Shown here: piece after piece, positions 53,257 to 61,875 of the stretch
How positions within the stretch are numbered: position 1 is the first letter of the stretch
Layout: every line of letters begins with the position of its first letter
Origin: Microcystis panniformis FACHB-1757
GTDB taxonomy: Bacteria > Cyanobacteriota > Cyanobacteriia > Cyanobacteriales > Microcystaceae
Direction of reading: 5' to 3'
DNA: 64,000 nucleotides
Assembly (NCBI RefSeq): GCF_001264245.1
Contig: NZ_CP011339.1
Coordinates: forward strand, 3,658,001-3,722,000
Notes under the pieces: model-generated
What the model saw: the letters and a program-made list of their open reading frames with translations, nothing else
Databases searched by the model: none
Told to the model about the DNA's origin: nothing
Position numbers and translations under genes: made by a program

Positions 53257-53323
53257 CTGTAACGTTTTCTTTACATTAGCCGGAAGGGGGATATCCGTAT
53301 CAGCAGGGTGGGTTAGGAGACAG
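53257..53323. repeat. 66-bp direct repeat, copy 2
   Basis: Matches 50544-50610 in the same orientation. It is followed by a CTGATCAGTGATCACTGATAAC palindromic repeat near 53390-53427. Confidence 0.9.
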
Positions 53324-53430
53324 GAGTAGGGACTGGGGAGTTTTTTGCTGTGAACAGTAAACAGTAATCAATTACCTGAAAACTAAAATCTGATCAGTGA
53401 TCACTGATAACTGATCACTGATCACTGTAA

Positions 53431-54384
53431 TTAGGAATCAACTTGACTAAGAGAGGAACGTCTTTTAAAAGGCATTAGTTTTTTGATTAATTCAGGTGTA
53501 ATTAAGCCTTGGGGATAAAAAATAGTTCCCAAAACAATTAAAATTCCAAAAATAATCAAACGACCATCGCGCAAGAAATTACCTAACCAAATTGGTAAAC
53601 CATTCACGCCACCGAGGGCGCGTAAAACTTCGGGCAAAGCAGTTAAAACAATGCCTCCCACCACCGGCCCGACAAAAGTTCTTGAACCACCAATTAAAAC
53701 GAAAGCCAAGAAAATAATACTGGCATCAAAAGTTCCCTGACGAGAATTCCAAGTATTGAGAAAATGGGCGCTTACCGCTCCCACAACTGCCGCTAAAACC
53801 GCCCCGAAAGTGAAGGATAAAACTTTGTGATAGGTGGGATTAATTCCCATGGACGCAGCGGCCAATTCATCGGCACGAATGGCATTAAATGCCCGACCAA
53901 TTTTGATGTTTTCTAACCGGTAGAGAAACAGCATAGTTAGGAATAAGAGGGGCAAAGCCAGCCAAAGGTAGGCTAATTGAGTGGTGAAAGGTTGGGGAAT
54001 GGCAAAAATACCGACCGCACCGCCGGTTATCTCGAGATTAAGGGCAATAATTCTCAAAATTTCTACCCAAGCGATCGTGGCAATAGCTAAATAAATACCT
54101 CGCAAACGGAGAACAGGAATACCTAAAACTATGGCTAATATTCCCGCAATAATGCCAGCAATTAACATTTCTAAAAAGACCAAAGCCAGGGGATAATTGC
54201 TACCGGTATTAGTAAAAACTTTCGTGGAAAGAATGGCAGCCACATAACCACCTAAAGCGTAAAAACCGGGGGTTGCTAAGGATAATTGACCGGCCATTAA
54301 GGGCAGATAAACTGAAAGGCCTAAGCTGGCTCCAAATATCATTGAAACAATTAAAAAACCATAGGTGTTAAAAAAGTCAGCCAT
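53431..54384 (-). CDS. branched-chain/neutral amino acid ABC transporter permease (LivM family)
   Basis: 317 residues, about eight to nine membrane segments. LivM family marks: LSLATPGFYALGGYVAAIL, VLRLRGIYLAIATIAWVEIL, GRAFNAIRADELAAASMGIN (the EAA-like loop contacting the ATPase), and FVLIGGSRTFVGPVVGGIVL. It may equal NatD of the cyanobacterial N-I neutral amino acid system, or the urea UrtC subunit; the LivH partner and ATPases are not next to it, so the substrate is open. Confidence 0.88.
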   Translation of the reverse strand: MADFFNTYGFLIVSMIFGASLGLSVYLPLMAGQLSLATPGFYALGGYVAAILSTKVFTNTGSNYPLALVFLEMLIAGIIAGILAIVLGIPVLRLRGIYLAIATIAWVEILRIIALNLEITGGAVGIFAIPQPFTTQLAYLWLALPLLFLTMLFLYRLENIKIGRAFNAIRADELAAASMGINPTYHKVLSFTFGAVLAAVVGAVSAHFLNTWNSRQGTFDASIIFLAFVLIGGSRTFVGPVVGGIVLTALPEVLRALGGVNGLPIWLGNFLRDGRLIIFGILIVLGTIFYPQGLITPELIKKLMPFKRRSSLSQVDS

Positions 54385-54827
54385 GTTTTCGGTGAGCGGT
54401 TATGGGGTGTTTAAGTTAGGGGAGTCAATTAGCTAATTTTATCACCGTTCTCTCCCACCTCATTCTCCGGTAATTCTCGAAATTATCATGATTTTTTACT
54501 TGGCACTTTTCCTATATGGTAGCGTTAGCCACCTTAAAAGCAGATGGGATGATCGATGATGGGAAAAAGGTATCTTCCTTAACTTTGTCTGGGAAAAAAT
54601 TCGGGGGAATTTATGAAACAGCAGCATTGGTTGGTTAACTCCGAAAACCGGTTAGTCGGACTCCTACGGCTGAATTTCCTGATAAAATCGCAGTAGCGGG
54701 CGCAAAAGTCCTATAAGCTGAGGATATCATCAGTTTTACCCCAGAAGCGATCGATCAGGTGCAGGCGATCGGTGAGGAACCAGTAATATGCTTTTAAACG
54801 TTTTCAATTCGATCCTCTCACTAATTA
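54385..54827. other. intergenic, possible decayed gene
   Basis: From about 54517 a broken frame reads VALATLKADGMIDDGKKVSS, then FGGIYETAALVG with a stop, and after further stops DIISFTPEAIDQVQAIGEE. It looks like a decayed gene of unknown kind. No other content. Confidence 0.3.
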
Positions 54828-54943
54828 AGTAGCTGGTTATAATTAAATTAAAAATGGATTTTAGGTTCGATCCCCCCTGCCCCCCTTGATAAGGGGGGTG
54901 CCGATAGGCGGGGGGATCTGACAACTTTTAACGCCTACCTACT
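54828..54943. mobile_element. TA-flanked miniature element, short form (116 bp)
   Basis: TA at 54826-54827 and 54944-54945. It starts AGTAGCTGGTTATAATTAAATT and ends TTTTAACGCCTACCTACT, the inverse of the 30776 element with one unit of the CCCCCCTTGATAAGGGGGG core instead of five. Confidence 0.85.
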
Positions 54944-55052
54944 TAGGTTAGAGAAATGATAGATAAATGAGAGGATCATGAGATAAATATGAAAGTTTTT
55001 TGGGGAAAAATTAGTTAAGATAAGGGGAAATTATAAGGATAAACAAATATAG

Positions 55053-55625
55053 ATGTTTACTTCACTCGAACTTTTCACCATTTCCTTTGTAGCCGTGGGA
55101 TTAGCCGCCGATGCCGTGGCCGTTTCTCTGACCAGTGGCCTGATGATTCGTCATATTCATGTTAATAAGGCTTTGAAAATTGCTTTGTTTTTTGGGGGAT
55201 TTCAAGCGATTATGCCGATGATCGGTTGGGGTATTGGTCTAACTTGTCGCGATTTCCTCGCCTCTTTTGACCACTGGATCGCTTTTATTATTTTAGGGGC
55301 GATCGGCAGTAAAATGATCTACGAAGCTGTTCAAAATGATGACGAGGAAAAAAAATTTAATCCTCTAGATTCCTATACTTTAATCGGATTAGCGATCGCT
55401 ACTAGCATCGATGCTTTAGTAGTTGGTTTGGGTTTATCGATGATTAAAACTCCCTTACTTTTAGCTTGCACTGTCATCGGTTCTATTACCTTTGCTTTAT
55501 GTTTTATAGCTGTTTTTATCGGGCATAAATTCGGTAATTTATTTAGCCAAAAGGTGGAAATTCTCGGCGGTTTAGTTTTAATATTAATCGGCAGTAAAAT
55601 CCTTATTGAACATTTAATTGCCTAG
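55053..55625 (+). CDS. mntP: putative manganese efflux pump MntP
   Basis: 190 residues with six membrane segments and two repeats of the family signature: FVAVGLAADAVAVSLTSGL and IGLAIATSIDALVVGLGLS, each with a conserved Asp for metal. MntP removes excess Mn, important in a phototroph that accumulates Mn for photosystem II. No yybP-ykoY riboswitch is recognised upstream. The 3' end overlaps queC by 12 bp, convergent. Confidence 0.92.
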   Translation: MFTSLELFTISFVAVGLAADAVAVSLTSGLMIRHIHVNKALKIALFFGGFQAIMPMIGWGIGLTCRDFLASFDHWIAFIILGAIGSKMIYEAVQNDDEEKKFNPLDSYTLIGLAIATSIDALVVGLGLSMIKTPLLLACTVIGSITFALCFIAVFIGHKFGNLFSQKVEILGGLVLILIGSKILIEHLIA

Positions 55626-56342
55626 ATTATCTCCATTTTTCACTATCCTCCCTATTTTCCCCGACTGTTTCAACAGGGGAGTGGCTAATTCGGGATAACC
55701 GGCCTCAATTAAAGCCTGATCTCTGATGCGACAGGAATCGCATAAACCGCAGGGTTCAACTTCTCCTTGATAACAAGACCAAGTATCAGCAATGGGAACC
55801 CCTAAACTAACGGCACGACGGACGATATCTACCTTACTATCCATCACCAAAGGGGCAATTAATTGGGGTGCTTTCCCTTCTAAACCCGCTTTCGATGATA
55901 AATTAGCTAAAGTTTGAAAGGCCTCTAAATACTGGGGACGACAATCGGGATAACCGGAATAATCCACCGCATTAATTCCTAAATATATCGCCTCCGCTTC
56001 CCTTGCTTCTGCTAAAGAAAGAGCGATCGAAATAAAAACTGTATTTCTCCCCGGCACATAGGTAATCGGGATAATATTCGGGTTAATTCCCTCTTGGGGA
56101 ATAGCAATAGATTGATCCGTTAAAGCGGAACCTCCCCACAAAGATAGATTGACTTCGATCAGATGATGTTCTTTAATATCGAGGAAATTAGCAATTTTTT
56201 TCGCCGCTGCTAATTCCCGCTCGTGTCTTTGTCCATAACGAAAGGAAAGGGCGATTAATTGATAACCAGCAGCTAAAGCGATCGCTGCTGTTGTCGCTGA
56301 ATCTAATCCCCCAGAAAGTAAAATAATCGCCTTTTTTGTCAT
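55614..56342 (-). CDS. queC: 7-cyano-7-deazaguanine synthase
   Basis: 242 residues. ATP-binding P-loop AIILLSGGLDSATTAAIA, ALSFRYGQRHERE, ITYVPGRNTVFISIALS, NAVDYSGYPDCRPQ and the zinc site CYQGEVEPCGLCDSC. It converts 7-carboxy-7-deazaguanine to preQ0 for queuosine. queE lies 900 bp upstream on the same strand, separated by the small-protein/protease module, whose last base overlaps this start by one base. Confidence 0.96.
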   Translation of the reverse strand: MTKKAIILLSGGLDSATTAAIALAAGYQLIALSFRYGQRHERELAAAKKIANFLDIKEHHLIEVNLSLWGGSALTDQSIAIPQEGINPNIIPITYVPGRNTVFISIALSLAEAREAEAIYLGINAVDYSGYPDCRPQYLEAFQTLANLSSKAGLEGKAPQLIAPLVMDSKVDIVRRAVSLGVPIADTWSCYQGEVEPCGLCDSCRIRDQALIEAGYPELATPLLKQSGKIGRIVKNGDNLGN

Positions 56343-56704
56343 TATCCTAATGTCACCTGTGTTTGTTGATAATTAGCTACTAAGATAAATTGTTTGAGCC
56401 ACTGGGAACCTAACAAAATCTCCTGAATTGCCTCCCCTGCAAAGACGGGAATTTCGTATTCCTGACCATCAATTCTTACTCTGCCTAAATATATATCAAA
56501 AAATGCTTCTCCTTGGGCAGTGCGTAACTTATCTTGGTTTAAAAATGGCCATTCAAGACTGCGAGCATCTTGGTCATTCATAACACAAAACTCCGTGAAA
56601 CCAGTATCTAGCATAGCTTCTACAGGTAACACCAGACCATTAGGGCTGACTAAATCGATATCAAAATAAATTTGACCATTTTCTCCAAATCTCCCTTCCA
56701 TCAT
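56342..56704 (-). CDS. clan AA (retropepsin-like) aspartic protease family protein (copy B)
   Basis: 120 residues. EAMLDTGFTEFCVMNDQDAR holds the DTG motif; AFFDIYLGRVRIDGQEYEIPV and EILLGSQWLKQFILV match the copy A protein (7066). The start overlaps the upstream small gene by ATGA and the end overlaps queC by one base, so the module sits in the que operon. A role in deazaguanine metabolism is not implied by sequence. Confidence 0.82.
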   Translation of the reverse strand: MMEGRFGENGQIYFDIDLVSPNGLVLPVEAMLDTGFTEFCVMNDQDARSLEWPFLNQDKLRTAQGEAFFDIYLGRVRIDGQEYEIPVFAGEAIQEILLGSQWLKQFILVANYQQTQVTLG

Positions 56705-57018
56705 ATTCTGCCACTAACTCCAGTTTCATTAATGCCAAAGATATGATGGATTTTGTCGGGATATTTTGCCCTTGCTTTTTTACTGGCCACTTCTTTGTCG
56801 GGATCGATAAAATAATCGCCGCTATCGGGTTCGATCGCAATGTACCAACCATAATAATGTTTCATTAACCGGGGCTGTAAACTCTGAAAAATCGGCCAAC
56901 AACGATGATAAAATTCTAATTGTCGGGCGCGATGTTTGGCCTTTTCTTCCTCGGTAGATTGAATCTCCGGAAAAACTCGACCACGACGCACTACTCGTTC
57001 AGAATTGTTGTTAGACAT
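56701..57018 (-). CDS. small protein of the two-gene protease module (copy B)
   Basis: 105 residues from ATG 57018 (MSNNNSERVVRRGRVF); a longer start at 57042 is less likely. The core YYGWYIAIEPDSGDYFIDPD, ARAKYPDKIHHIFGINETG aligns with copy A (6794). The N-terminus is basic and charged. The 4-bp overlap with the protease gene is identical to copy A. Confidence 0.75.
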   Translation of the reverse strand: MSNNNSERVVRRGRVFPEIQSTEEEKAKHRARQLEFYHRCWPIFQSLQPRLMKHYYGWYIAIEPDSGDYFIDPDKEVASKKARAKYPDKIHHIFGINETGVSGRI

Positions 57019-57073
57019 AGTATTTAACCTCTTGTTAGTCAATTAGGGGTTGGGAATTATGAATTGGGGAGAT

Positions 57074-57238
57074 GGGGAGACCACTTCGTGCGCGTTGCGG
57101 GGGGGAGTGGGGAGATGGGGGAGTGGGGAGACCACTTCGTGCGCGTTGCGGGGGGAGATGGGAGGAAGGAGAAAAAAGCTGATAACTGATAACTGATAAC
57201 TGATAACTGATAACTGATAACTGATAACTGATAACTGA
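57074..57238. repeat. GC-rich duplication plus ATAACTG heptamer array
   Basis: Two copies of GGGGAGACCACTTCGTGCGC and following GTTGCGGGGGG (about 57074 and 57126), then about eight perfect CTGATAA units (57180-57238) running into the queE stop. Confidence 0.9.
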
Positions 57239-57856
57239 CTAGCGGACTCCTAAAAACTTATGGGTTTGGAGACTGAGACGCCATTGGGGATGTCGGAGAA
57301 CATAATTAAAGACTAACTCTTTGCTTTCTACTGTATTCCATTCGGGTTGTAGATATTTGATCACCCCTTCCGATAACTTACTTTCCTGCATAGCTGCCCA
57401 GTCTAAATCTTCTGGATTAGCCACGACAATTTTTAACTCATTTACCCGTGCATAAATACTAGGATCGGGCATTTTATAAGTTTTAGGAGAAAAAGTCACC
57501 CAATCAAAAACCCCAGTAAAAGGATGAGCGCCAGAAGTTTCTAAATGTACCCGTAAACCCTGATTTTTTAATTCCTTGGTCAAAGGATCAAGATTGTGCA
57601 TTAAAGGTTCACCCCCGGTAATCACCACCATAGCGGGGTTAGCCCCTTTTGCCATCTCTACCAATTCCCCCAGGGATTGTTGGGGATAACGGTGGGCATT
57701 CCAAGACTCTTTTTGGTCGCACCAGGGACAATAGACATCGCAACCTCCTAAACGGAGGAAAAAAGCATTGCTTCCCGTCCAAAAGCCCTCGCCCTGGACG
57801 GAATGGAAAGTTTCGACCACAGGATAGGTACAATGGTTTATGCTAACCGTTTTCAT
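57239..57856 (-). CDS. queE: 7-carboxy-7-deazaguanine synthase (radical SAM)
   Basis: 205 residues. N-terminal ETFHSVQGEGFWTGSNAFFL, the cluster motif GGCDVYCPWCDQK (C-x3-C-x2-C), VVITGGEPLMHNLDP and HLETSGAHPFTG. It converts carboxytetrahydropterin to CDG with SAM, Mg and a 4Fe-4S cluster, one step before QueC. The start lies 22 bp from the divergent ycf51 gene, so both promoters overlap. Confidence 0.96.
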   Translation of the reverse strand: MKTVSINHCTYPVVETFHSVQGEGFWTGSNAFFLRLGGCDVYCPWCDQKESWNAHRYPQQSLGELVEMAKGANPAMVVITGGEPLMHNLDPLTKELKNQGLRVHLETSGAHPFTGVFDWVTFSPKTYKMPDPSIYARVNELKIVVANPEDLDWAAMQESKLSEGVIKYLQPEWNTVESKELVFNYVLRHPQWRLSLQTHKFLGVR

Positions 57857-57877
57857 AGAATCAGTATTATAGAAAAT

Positions 57878-58390
57878 ATGGACATTCCCCTAAACTTCGC
57901 CAAATACACCCAATGGTCTGGTATTGCCACGCTGGTTTTTTTGGTACTCACGATTATCGCTTTTCTCGTCGGTTGGGGAATCCGCTTTCGTCTCGTCGGT
58001 GTCACTAGCTTTATGGCTGTGTTGACGGTGGGGATTTTCGGTCTTGGGTTAGGATTATTTACCCGTACCGAAATTCCGGGAGCGGTGAGATTCTCCCTTG
58101 TCTATGATAACGGAGCAAATCAAGCTGTTATCTCCCTGCCCAATACTGTTACTCCCGAGCAGGTGGAAGCAACCCTAAAACAAGCCGCTAGTGACTTGTT
58201 TTCCTCCGGTCGCGCCGGTGCTGGCGGTAATAATCAATTTATCATTAGCGCTCGCACTCTCGTTCATCCTCAGCCCGGTTTATCTGCTCCTTTGTACCTG
58301 GGACAGATTAAAAAATCCTTCTCCGCCCCGGGGGATAATACTCCTGAACTACAGCTTTTTCCCGAAAGTTTCGCTAAAATTAGCCAATAA
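57878..58390 (+). CDS. ycf51: Ycf51 family protein
   Basis: 170 residues from ATG 57878 (MDIPLNFAKYTQWSGIATL). Two membrane segments (about 14-34 and 42-62: VFLVLTIIAFLVGWGIRFRL, FMAVLTVGIFGLGLGLFTR) and a soluble domain with VRFSLVYDNGANQAVISLPN and HPQPGLSAPLYLGQIKKS. Conserved in cyanobacteria and some plastids; function unknown. 19 bp before the dehydrogenase gene, probably an operon. Confidence 0.93.
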   Translation: MDIPLNFAKYTQWSGIATLVFLVLTIIAFLVGWGIRFRLVGVTSFMAVLTVGIFGLGLGLFTRTEIPGAVRFSLVYDNGANQAVISLPNTVTPEQVEATLKQAASDLFSSGRAGAGGNNQFIISARTLVHPQPGLSAPLYLGQIKKSFSAPGDNTPELQLFPESFAKISQ

Positions 58391-58409
58391 TCCTTGAGGT
58401 TGTCAAAAA

Positions 58410-59519
58410 ATGTCCAATGCTGTCGCTGTTTTGCCCCTGTTAATCGCCCCCGCACAAGTGATTCGGGGTGACAATGCCCTAGAAGAATCCACCGGCAAGT
58501 TAGGGGATTTGGGCAAGCGTCCCCTCGTGGTGGGCGGCGATCGCAATTTAGCTTTTTTGTCATCTCCCCTGAAAAATCTCACTCCTAGCTATCACAGTTA
58601 CGCCCCCGATTGTTCGGAAAATTCCCTAGCATATTTAAAGGCATCTGTCAAGAGTCATGAGGCAGATTTTATCATCGGTGTGGGTGGCGGCAAAGCCCTC
58701 GATACGGCCAAATTACTCGCCCATCAGTGCCATTTGCCGATCGCCACGATTCCCACCTCCGCCGCTACCTGTGCCGCTTGGACAGCCCTATCTAACGTCT
58801 ATTCCGACGCAGGGGCGTTTCTTTACGATCTGTCCCTAGCCCGTTGTCCGGATTTATTAATTCTCGATTACGGTATTATCCAAACTGCCCCGAAAAGAAC
58901 CTTAATCGCTGGTATTGGCGATGCGATCGCTAAATGGTACGAAGCTTCCGTCAGTAGCGGTCATTCCACAGAAACCCTGATTATTGCTGCCGTCCAACAG
59001 GCCCGGGTTTTGCGGGATATTCTTTTCCAAAAATCCCCGCAGGCTCTGGAAAATATCGGCGGGGAGGACTGGAAACAGGTAGTGGATGCCGCCGTTTTAT
59101 TAGCCGGAGTAATTGGTGGTTTAGGGGGCGCTAATTGTCGTACCGTGGCCGCCCATGCAATTCATAATGGTTTAACCCATATTCCCGCTTGCCATCATGC
59201 CCTGCACGGGGAAAAAGTCGCCTACGGCATTCTCGCCCAATTGCGTCTAGAAGAAATAGTTTTGGGCAATCAATTGGCAGTATCGGCCCGGGGGCAACTA
59301 ATCCAGTTTTATGAACAAATTGGTTTACCGAAATCCCTAGAGGATTTAGGATTAAAAGATGTTTCCCTTGCCCAATTGCGCCATGCGGCCGCAATTGCCT
59401 GTCAGCCGAATTCGGACATTCATCGTTTACCTTTTACGGTTTCCCCCGAACAAGTTATGGCGGCCATGGTTTCTACTACCACTGCCGATACAGTCGGGCA
59501 GAAAGTTAAGGCTAATTAA
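58410..59519 (+). CDS. iron-containing alcohol dehydrogenase family protein (glycerol dehydrogenase-like)
   Basis: 369 residues. NAD-binding part with FIIGVGGGKALDTAKLLAHQ and IATIPTSAATCAAWTALSNV; metal-site region AGIGDAIAKWYEASV, AVAHAIHN-like VAAHAIHNGLTH and HALHGEKVAYGILAQL (His ligands). This is the GldA-like branch; the true substrate in cyanobacteria is not known. 19 bp after ycf51. Confidence 0.9.
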   Translation: MSNAVAVLPLLIAPAQVIRGDNALEESTGKLGDLGKRPLVVGGDRNLAFLSSPLKNLTPSYHSYAPDCSENSLAYLKASVKSHEADFIIGVGGGKALDTAKLLAHQCHLPIATIPTSAATCAAWTALSNVYSDAGAFLYDLSLARCPDLLILDYGIIQTAPKRTLIAGIGDAIAKWYEASVSSGHSTETLIIAAVQQARVLRDILFQKSPQALENIGGEDWKQVVDAAVLLAGVIGGLGGANCRTVAAHAIHNGLTHIPACHHALHGEKVAYGILAQLRLEEIVLGNQLAVSARGQLIQFYEQIGLPKSLEDLGLKDVSLAQLRHAAAIACQPNSDIHRLPFTVSPEQVMAAMVSTTTADTVGQKVKAN

Positions 59520-59597
59520 GGGCAATATTTTCGGGACTTATGGCTTTATCTGCTGCGGGTGAGTAGTGATTTTATTGTAGTGGTGATAGCTCAAATC

Positions 59598-59691
59598 TTT
59601 GCTTTGTTGGTCGAAATCCAGCGTTGATGTTCCTATTGGGACTCTTAAAAATATATGGCGACAAGCTCAAATTGAGGAGGACAAAATATAA
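59598..59691 (+). pseudogene. hicA: hicA toxin, 3' remnant
   Basis: The frame ending at TAA 59689-59691 reads SVDVPIGTLKNIWRQAQIEE, DKI, the C-terminal end of HicA mRNA interferases. The N-terminal part with the catalytic His is absent. The stop overlaps the hicB start by one base (TAATG), the usual hicA-hicB junction. Confidence 0.75.
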
Positions 59692-59900
59692 TGCGATATG
59701 CAGTTGTTATTGAAAAAGGAGAAAATAGCTACGGTGCTTATGTTCCCGATCTTCCCGGATGTGTTGCGGTTGCAGAAACATTAGAAGAAGTTAAACAATT
59801 AATTGCTGAGGCAATAATTTTTCATTTGGAAGGCTTAAAAGAAGATGGATTAACTGTTCCTGAATCAGTGTCGATCTGTGAGTATGTAGATGTAGCTTAG
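59691..59900 (+). CDS. hicB: HicB family antitoxin
   Basis: 69 residues: MRYAVVIEKGENSYGAYVPD, LPGCVAVAETLEEVKQLIAE, AIIFHLEGLKEDGLTVPE. The partial RNase H-like HicB fold is complete; no DNA-binding tail. Its toxin gene is reduced to a fragment, so it is an orphan antitoxin. Confidence 0.92.
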   Translation: MRYAVVIEKGENSYGAYVPDLPGCVAVAETLEEVKQLIAEAIIFHLEGLKEDGLTVPESVSICEYVDVA

Positions 59901-59910
59901 GGGGTTCCAA

Positions 59911-60021
59911 GGTGGAAATAAGATTAGACTCATAGCGGCGATTCATTACAAGCGACAAAAAATTTATATTCGAGAAGTTTTAACTCATGCTGAATAGGAC
60001 AAAAATAAATGGAAGGAGTAA
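59911..60021 (+). pseudogene. higB: higB toxin, 3' remnant with in-frame TAG
   Basis: Reads GGNKIRLIAAIHYKRQKIYI, REVLTHAE-(TAG)-DKNKWKE up to TAA. It matches the C-terminal half of HigB toxins, which normally end with LTHAEYDK..W; here the Tyr codon has become TAG. The N-terminal half is missing. Confidence 0.75.
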
Positions 60022-60025
60022 AAAA

Positions 60026-60247
60026 ATGCCGACGATAGATATAGAGAAAACACGGCAAGCTTGGACAAACTTAAAGCAAATACTCTTTATCCCTCGCAAT
60101 GAATCAGAATATGAACAATTAGTAATTATGTTAGATAATTTGATAGATGAAATAGGAGAAAATGAAAATCATCCTCTTGCTTCTTTAATGGAAATTTTGG
60201 GAATATTAATAGAAAATTATGAACAGGAAAATGTTCCCGAATTATAA
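60026..60247 (+). CDS. HigA-type antitoxin, short form without helix-turn-helix
   Basis: 73 residues from ATG 60026 (MPTIDIEKTRQAWTNLKQIL), just after GGAAGGAG. The part MLDNLIDEIGENENHPLASL and ENYEQENVPEL is the N-terminal domain of antitoxins paired with HigB. The C-terminal XRE-type helix-turn-helix seen in many relatives is absent, either natural for this subgroup or truncation. Partner toxin is decayed. Confidence 0.75.
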   Translation: MPTIDIEKTRQAWTNLKQILFIPRNESEYEQLVIMLDNLIDEIGENENHPLASLMEILGILIENYEQENVPEL

Positions 60248-60327
60248 ATTAAAACAGGCAGTCCACAATCAAATCCATGAATGGTAGGGGTGGTGCGTTC
60301 CCAAATATTGGTTAACCTTGAAATTGT

Positions 60328-60514
60328 GGCTCTTCGGTTTGTGTTATGCAATGAACGGGGGTTATAAGGGATGGAACCCCTATATAGAAAGGCATTTAGC
60401 GATTTTTGTCAATTATTTTCGATCTAGAGCGAACTAATCAATTAAATCCTTTGCCAGATAAGGATTTAGTCGATTTATGCCCCCCTATCGAACCATACCA
60501 AGTAACGAAGAGCC
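60328..60514. mobile_element. ISL3-type miniature element, copy 4 (187 bp)
   Basis: GGCTCTTCGG ... CGAAGAGCC with 8-bp duplications GAAATTGT at 60320-60327 and 60515-60522. Interior as in the other copies. A further inverted fragment (AATCCTTATCCGGCAAAAGA to AGTTCGTTCTAG) lies at about 60570-60611. Confidence 0.95.
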
Positions 60515-60639
60515 GAAATTGTCATGTTTTCAGGGAAACGCACCCTAGAAAGCGATGCGTGCGCCCCAAATCCTTATCCGGCAAAAGACTTAATTGATTA
60601 GTTCGTTCTAGTCGGGGGTTGGGTAAAATCGGTGCGATC

Positions 60640-60735
60640 GGCTTTCTCCATGGCTCAGGTTTTAGCATATATCGTGTAAATGCGCTAATATTCAAACTAA
60701 AGCCGTCCTCAAAAGACGGGGTTTGGAACTCAATT
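60640..60735 (-). mobile_element. relic of an IS605-type left end
   Basis: The reverse complement reads AACCCCGTC..GACGGCTTTAG, then GCGCATTTACACGATATAT, as in the left end of the tnpB element at 50637. The tnpB gene is missing. It lies directly upstream of the HetZ-related gene and may carry part of its promoter region. Confidence 0.75.
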
Positions 60736-60740
60736 TTTCG

Positions 60741-61874
60741 ATGACGACAATAATCGACGAGTTAAGGCAACAATGGCAAGATCGCCTCTCTCAAACAGAG
60801 GATTCCTTAACCGATCGCCAACGGGATACCATTATCAATTGGTTACTCGGTGAAGATAGCCAACGTTGGGAAAATTTAGATGAGAGAGATTTAGAAATCG
60901 CTAAACGGGGATTAGTCTATCTTTGGCAAATTTTACGGCAACGCTATCTCAAAGTTAGTCCCACCCGCGCCTATCGTAACCTGATCGATCGTCTCGGTGC
61001 TTGTGTCACTCTCCGGCAAAAAATTCGCACTTGGGTTTCCTTAAGTCGCGATCGTCGGCAAGCGGTGGCCGATGTCTTGCAAGAAATTATTCAAGAAATG
61101 TTAAATAGCGATCGCTATCTGCAATCCCAGTTAGCATGGATCGCTCGTTGTACCAACGATCAAGCTACTCGTGATCAGCTGCTGTTAGCCACCCTAGAGG
61201 AATACGCTCTGCGTCCGATCCGCAATCAACCCCTGTTAGCCTATCGTTTTGTTAATTATCTCCGTCGTCAATCGAGAAGCGGTATTACTAACGTGCCGCA
61301 GCAAGAAATGATCCGGATTCTCTCCGATGAAATTAGTGGCGATGAGGGGGAAAATAGCTTAAGTTTACTGGATCAAAATGCGATCGCTACCTACGAAGAT
61401 CAACGCACTTCCCAAGAAGCGCAAATTCAACGGGTAAAGGTTCAAGAGAGTTTTGCCAAGTATCTAGAGGAAAATGTTAGTCGGGAGGCGGTGACTTGGT
61501 TTAACCTCTATCTAGGGGGCGAAAACCAAGATGCGATCGCAAAGGCGATGAATATTCCCGTCCAACGGATTTATCGTCTCCGGGAAAAAGTTGGCTATCA
61601 TGCGATTAAGGTTTTTGCCCTCAATGAAGGGACAGAATTAATCGCTGAATGGTTACAAATCAGCCCGAAAGAGCATAATTTTGGCTTAACTCTCAGTCAA
61701 TGGCAAAGTTTCTATGCCGGTCTTTCTCCCACGGGTAAAAGCGTTATCGATGGCTTAAAAGCGGGTAAAACCCTTGAGGAAATCGCTGGCGAATTAAACT
61801 GTAAACGCACACAAGTGGTCAAAGAATGGACGCAACTTTATCTAAGCGCTCAAAGTCTCAGGACAAAAACCTAA
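60741..61874 (+). CDS. HetZ-related protein
   Basis: 377 residues from ATG 60741 (MTTIIDELRQQWQDRLSQTE); an earlier start at 60723 lies in the IS relic. All-helical, with two helix-turn-helix-like parts: NQDAIAKAMNIPVQRIYRLR (sigma-region-4-like, about 275-295) and TLEEIAGELNCKRTQVVKEW near the C-terminus. The layout resembles the HetZ-related proteins of non-heterocystous cyanobacteria; HetZ itself acts in early heterocyst development. DNA binding is likely; targets unknown. Assignment from memory. Confidence 0.65.
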   Translation: MTTIIDELRQQWQDRLSQTEDSLTDRQRDTIINWLLGEDSQRWENLDERDLEIAKRGLVYLWQILRQRYLKVSPTRAYRNLIDRLGACVTLRQKIRTWVSLSRDRRQAVADVLQEIIQEMLNSDRYLQSQLAWIARCTNDQATRDQLLLATLEEYALRPIRNQPLLAYRFVNYLRRQSRSGITNVPQQEMIRILSDEISGDEGENSLSLLDQNAIATYEDQRTSQEAQIQRVKVQESFAKYLEENVSREAVTWFNLYLGGENQDAIAKAMNIPVQRIYRLREKVGYHAIKVFALNEGTELIAEWLQISPKEHNFGLTLSQWQSFYAGLSPTGKSVIDGLKAGKTLEEIAGELNCKRTQVVKEWTQLYLSAQSLRTKT

Positions 61875-61875
61875 T

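Noticed and set aside
54517..54775. Possible decayed gene upstream of mntP
   Set aside because: Frame has several stops and the residues match no family I can name; kept only as a low-confidence intergenic note.
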